64,000 nucleotides of DNA from NCBI GenBank assembly GCA_041301185.1, contig JBFYSV010000031.1:1-64000 (forward strand). The letters run 5' to 3'. The notes under the pieces are model-generated. The model searched no databases and had not been told where the DNA came from. It saw only the letters and a list, made by a program, of their open reading frames with translations. Below, in pieces: positions 63,175-64,000 of this stretch; position 1 is the stretch's first letter; each line of letters starts with the position of its first letter. This stretch comes from JAQBDA01 sp041301185. GTDB lineage: Bacteria; Chloroflexota; Anaerolineae; Anaerolineales; UBA4823. Made by a program: the position numbers and the translations under genes.

Positions 63175-64000
63175 TTATTCTTCTTTTGCTGCCTGGAGCT
63201 CTTTTTGCCGGGCATTAATAATCTCCTGCGCCAGATGCGCCGGGACGACTTCGTAATGTGAAGCCTCCATCGTGAACACTCCTCGTCCGCCTGTGATGGA
63301 ACGCAGATCGGTCGTATAGCGCAGCATTTCCGCCAGAGGCACTTGTGCAGTGACGATCGAGTGGCCTTTTTCTGTATCCATACCCTGAACACGCGCTCGG
63401 CGCGTGTTCAGGTCGCCCAATACCTCACCCATGTTGGCTTCTGGTACCACAATCCGAACATTCATAATCGGCTCCAGGAGCACTGGCGCGGCATCTTTGA
63501 CAGCCAGTTTGAATGCCTCCCGGCTGGCAATCTCAAACGCCACCGGTTTCGAATCGACAGCGTGTTCTTTGCCGTCATAAACGGATACTTTCACATTTTT
63601 GATCGGGTACCCTGCAATCGCTCCCTCTTTCATCACGCCCTTGATACCTTTTTCTATGGCGGGCATATAGCTCGAAGAAACCGCACCACCAAAAACATCA
63701 TTGGAAAATGCATAATCTTCATCCGGCAAAGGCTCAACCCGCATATGGACTTCACCAAACTGTCCTGCACCGCCGGTTTGCTTTTTGTGGCGGTACATCG
63801 CCTGTCCCTGCTTGGTAATCGTTTCCTGGTAGGGGACTTTGGGCATTTCAGTAGATAAAGCAGTCTGAAATTTCGCCTCTGCCTTACGGATTGCCACATC
63901 GATATGCTGGTCGCCCATGCCCTGCAGAATAGTCTGGTTGGTGCTGGCGATCTGGTGCCAGGTAAGGGTAGGGTCCTCCTCGCACAGTCTTGTGAGAGTT
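63175..64000 (-). CDS. Elongation factor G-like GTPase, C-terminal part (cut by window end)
   Basis: About 274 residues are visible. They cover domain III remnants (LCEEDPTLTWH, GMGDQHIDVAIRKAEAKF), domain IV (KQTGGAGQFGEVHMRV, GYPIKNVKVSVYDGKEH) and domain V (NVRIVVPEANMGEVLGDLNTRRARVQGM). The usual EF-G segment GMGELHLE reads GMGDQHID here. That points to the EF-G-like FusA2 group rather than classical translocase, though a variant EF-G cannot be excluded. The GTPase domain lies outside the window. Confidence 0.86.
   Translation of the reverse strand, partial: TLTRLCEEDPTLTWHQIASTNQTILQGMGDQHIDVAIRKAEAKFQTALSTEMPKVPYQETITKQGQAMYRHKKQTGGAGQFGEVHMRVEPLPDEDYAFSNDVFGGAVSSSYMPAIEKGIKGVMKEGAIAGYPIKNVKVSVYDGKEHAVDSKPVAFEIASREAFKLAVKDAAPVLLEPIMNVRIVVPEANMGEVLGDLNTRRARVQGMDTEKGHSIVTAQVPLAEMLRYTTDLRSITGGRGVFTMEASHYEVVPAHLAQEIINARQKELQAAKEE

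Noticed and set aside
1..64000. CRISPR arrays, transposons or prophage
   Set aside because: No spaced direct repeats, transposase, integrase or phage structural gene was seen on either strand.

Overview
The window looks like a chromosomal segment of a Chloroflexota bacterium, most likely of the Anaerolineae type. The clues are a substrate-binding lipoprotein with a Thr/Pro-rich linker, a DHH-CBS-nucleotidyltransferase CCA-adding enzyme, complex I genes carrying two nuoM, and many membrane and GAF-domain proteins. This assignment rests on gene content and style, not on a marker gene. No insertion sequence, prophage, CRISPR array or rRNA was seen. Nearly all genes are housekeeping or envelope genes packed into long operons. 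About ten starts were moved from the longest open frame to an internal codon, because the frame ran through a T-box, promoter, terminator or neighbouring gene, or because a good ribosome-binding site favoured a shorter start.

Layout. 1-6823 (+): an interrupted gene end, a DUF4032/lipopolysaccharide-kinase-like protein, a 1279-residue multi-GAF membrane histidine kinase and a FIST sensor protein. 6928-8750 (-): a stand-alone TrpB2 tryptophan synthase beta chain behind a tryptophan T-box (specifier TGG). 8777-12508 (+): a tungstate-type transporter (tupB, tupC, tupA) with its putative HTH/PBP-like regulator, whose transcript appears leaderless. 12535-21680 (-): a nine-gene operon nusA-rnpM-infB-rbfA-nrnA-truB-ribF-thyA-folA, without rimP. 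21701-24936 (-): a GNAT acetyltransferase and the large CCA-adding enzyme. 24992-29814 (+): a small unknown protein, a MazG-like protein, a LOG-family protein, a HEAT/AlkD-like protein, rpsO and pnp. 29920-31871: a cupin (+) and murE (-).

31948-43729 (-) holds only membrane-sector genes: complex I subunits A, H, J, K, L, M, M and N, then atpZ/I-atpB-atpE and an unusual b-delta fusion. The soluble arm of complex I and F1 are not here. 44023-46377 (+) is a membrane transglutaminase-like protein. 46382-58982 (-) is a continuous same-strand series: two tRNA-Ala genes (anticodons CGC and GGC), a leucine T-box (specifier CTC), a GT-A-like protein, leuS, a creatininase-family protein, RidA, a glycosyltransferase, a sugar-phosphate transferase, a CapD/FlaA1-like dehydratase, two FemAB-type aminoacyl-tRNA-dependent ligases and a D-cysteine desulfhydrase-like enzyme. 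59049-64000: a Lon-N-domain protein (-), then an Xaa-Pro peptidase, an MFS transporter and a PAP2 phosphatase (+), and the C-terminal part of an EF-G-like factor (-) cut by the window edge.

How they work together. The clearest themes are translation and RNA metabolism, energy conversion, and cell-envelope building (MurE, FemAB pair, polysaccharide initiation, transglutaminase). The tRNA-Ala / leucine T-box / leuS / envelope-gene / FemAB array is the arrangement I find most unusual, because it places tRNA supply, an aminoacyl-tRNA sensor and tRNA-consuming cell-wall enzymes on one strand in tight spacing.
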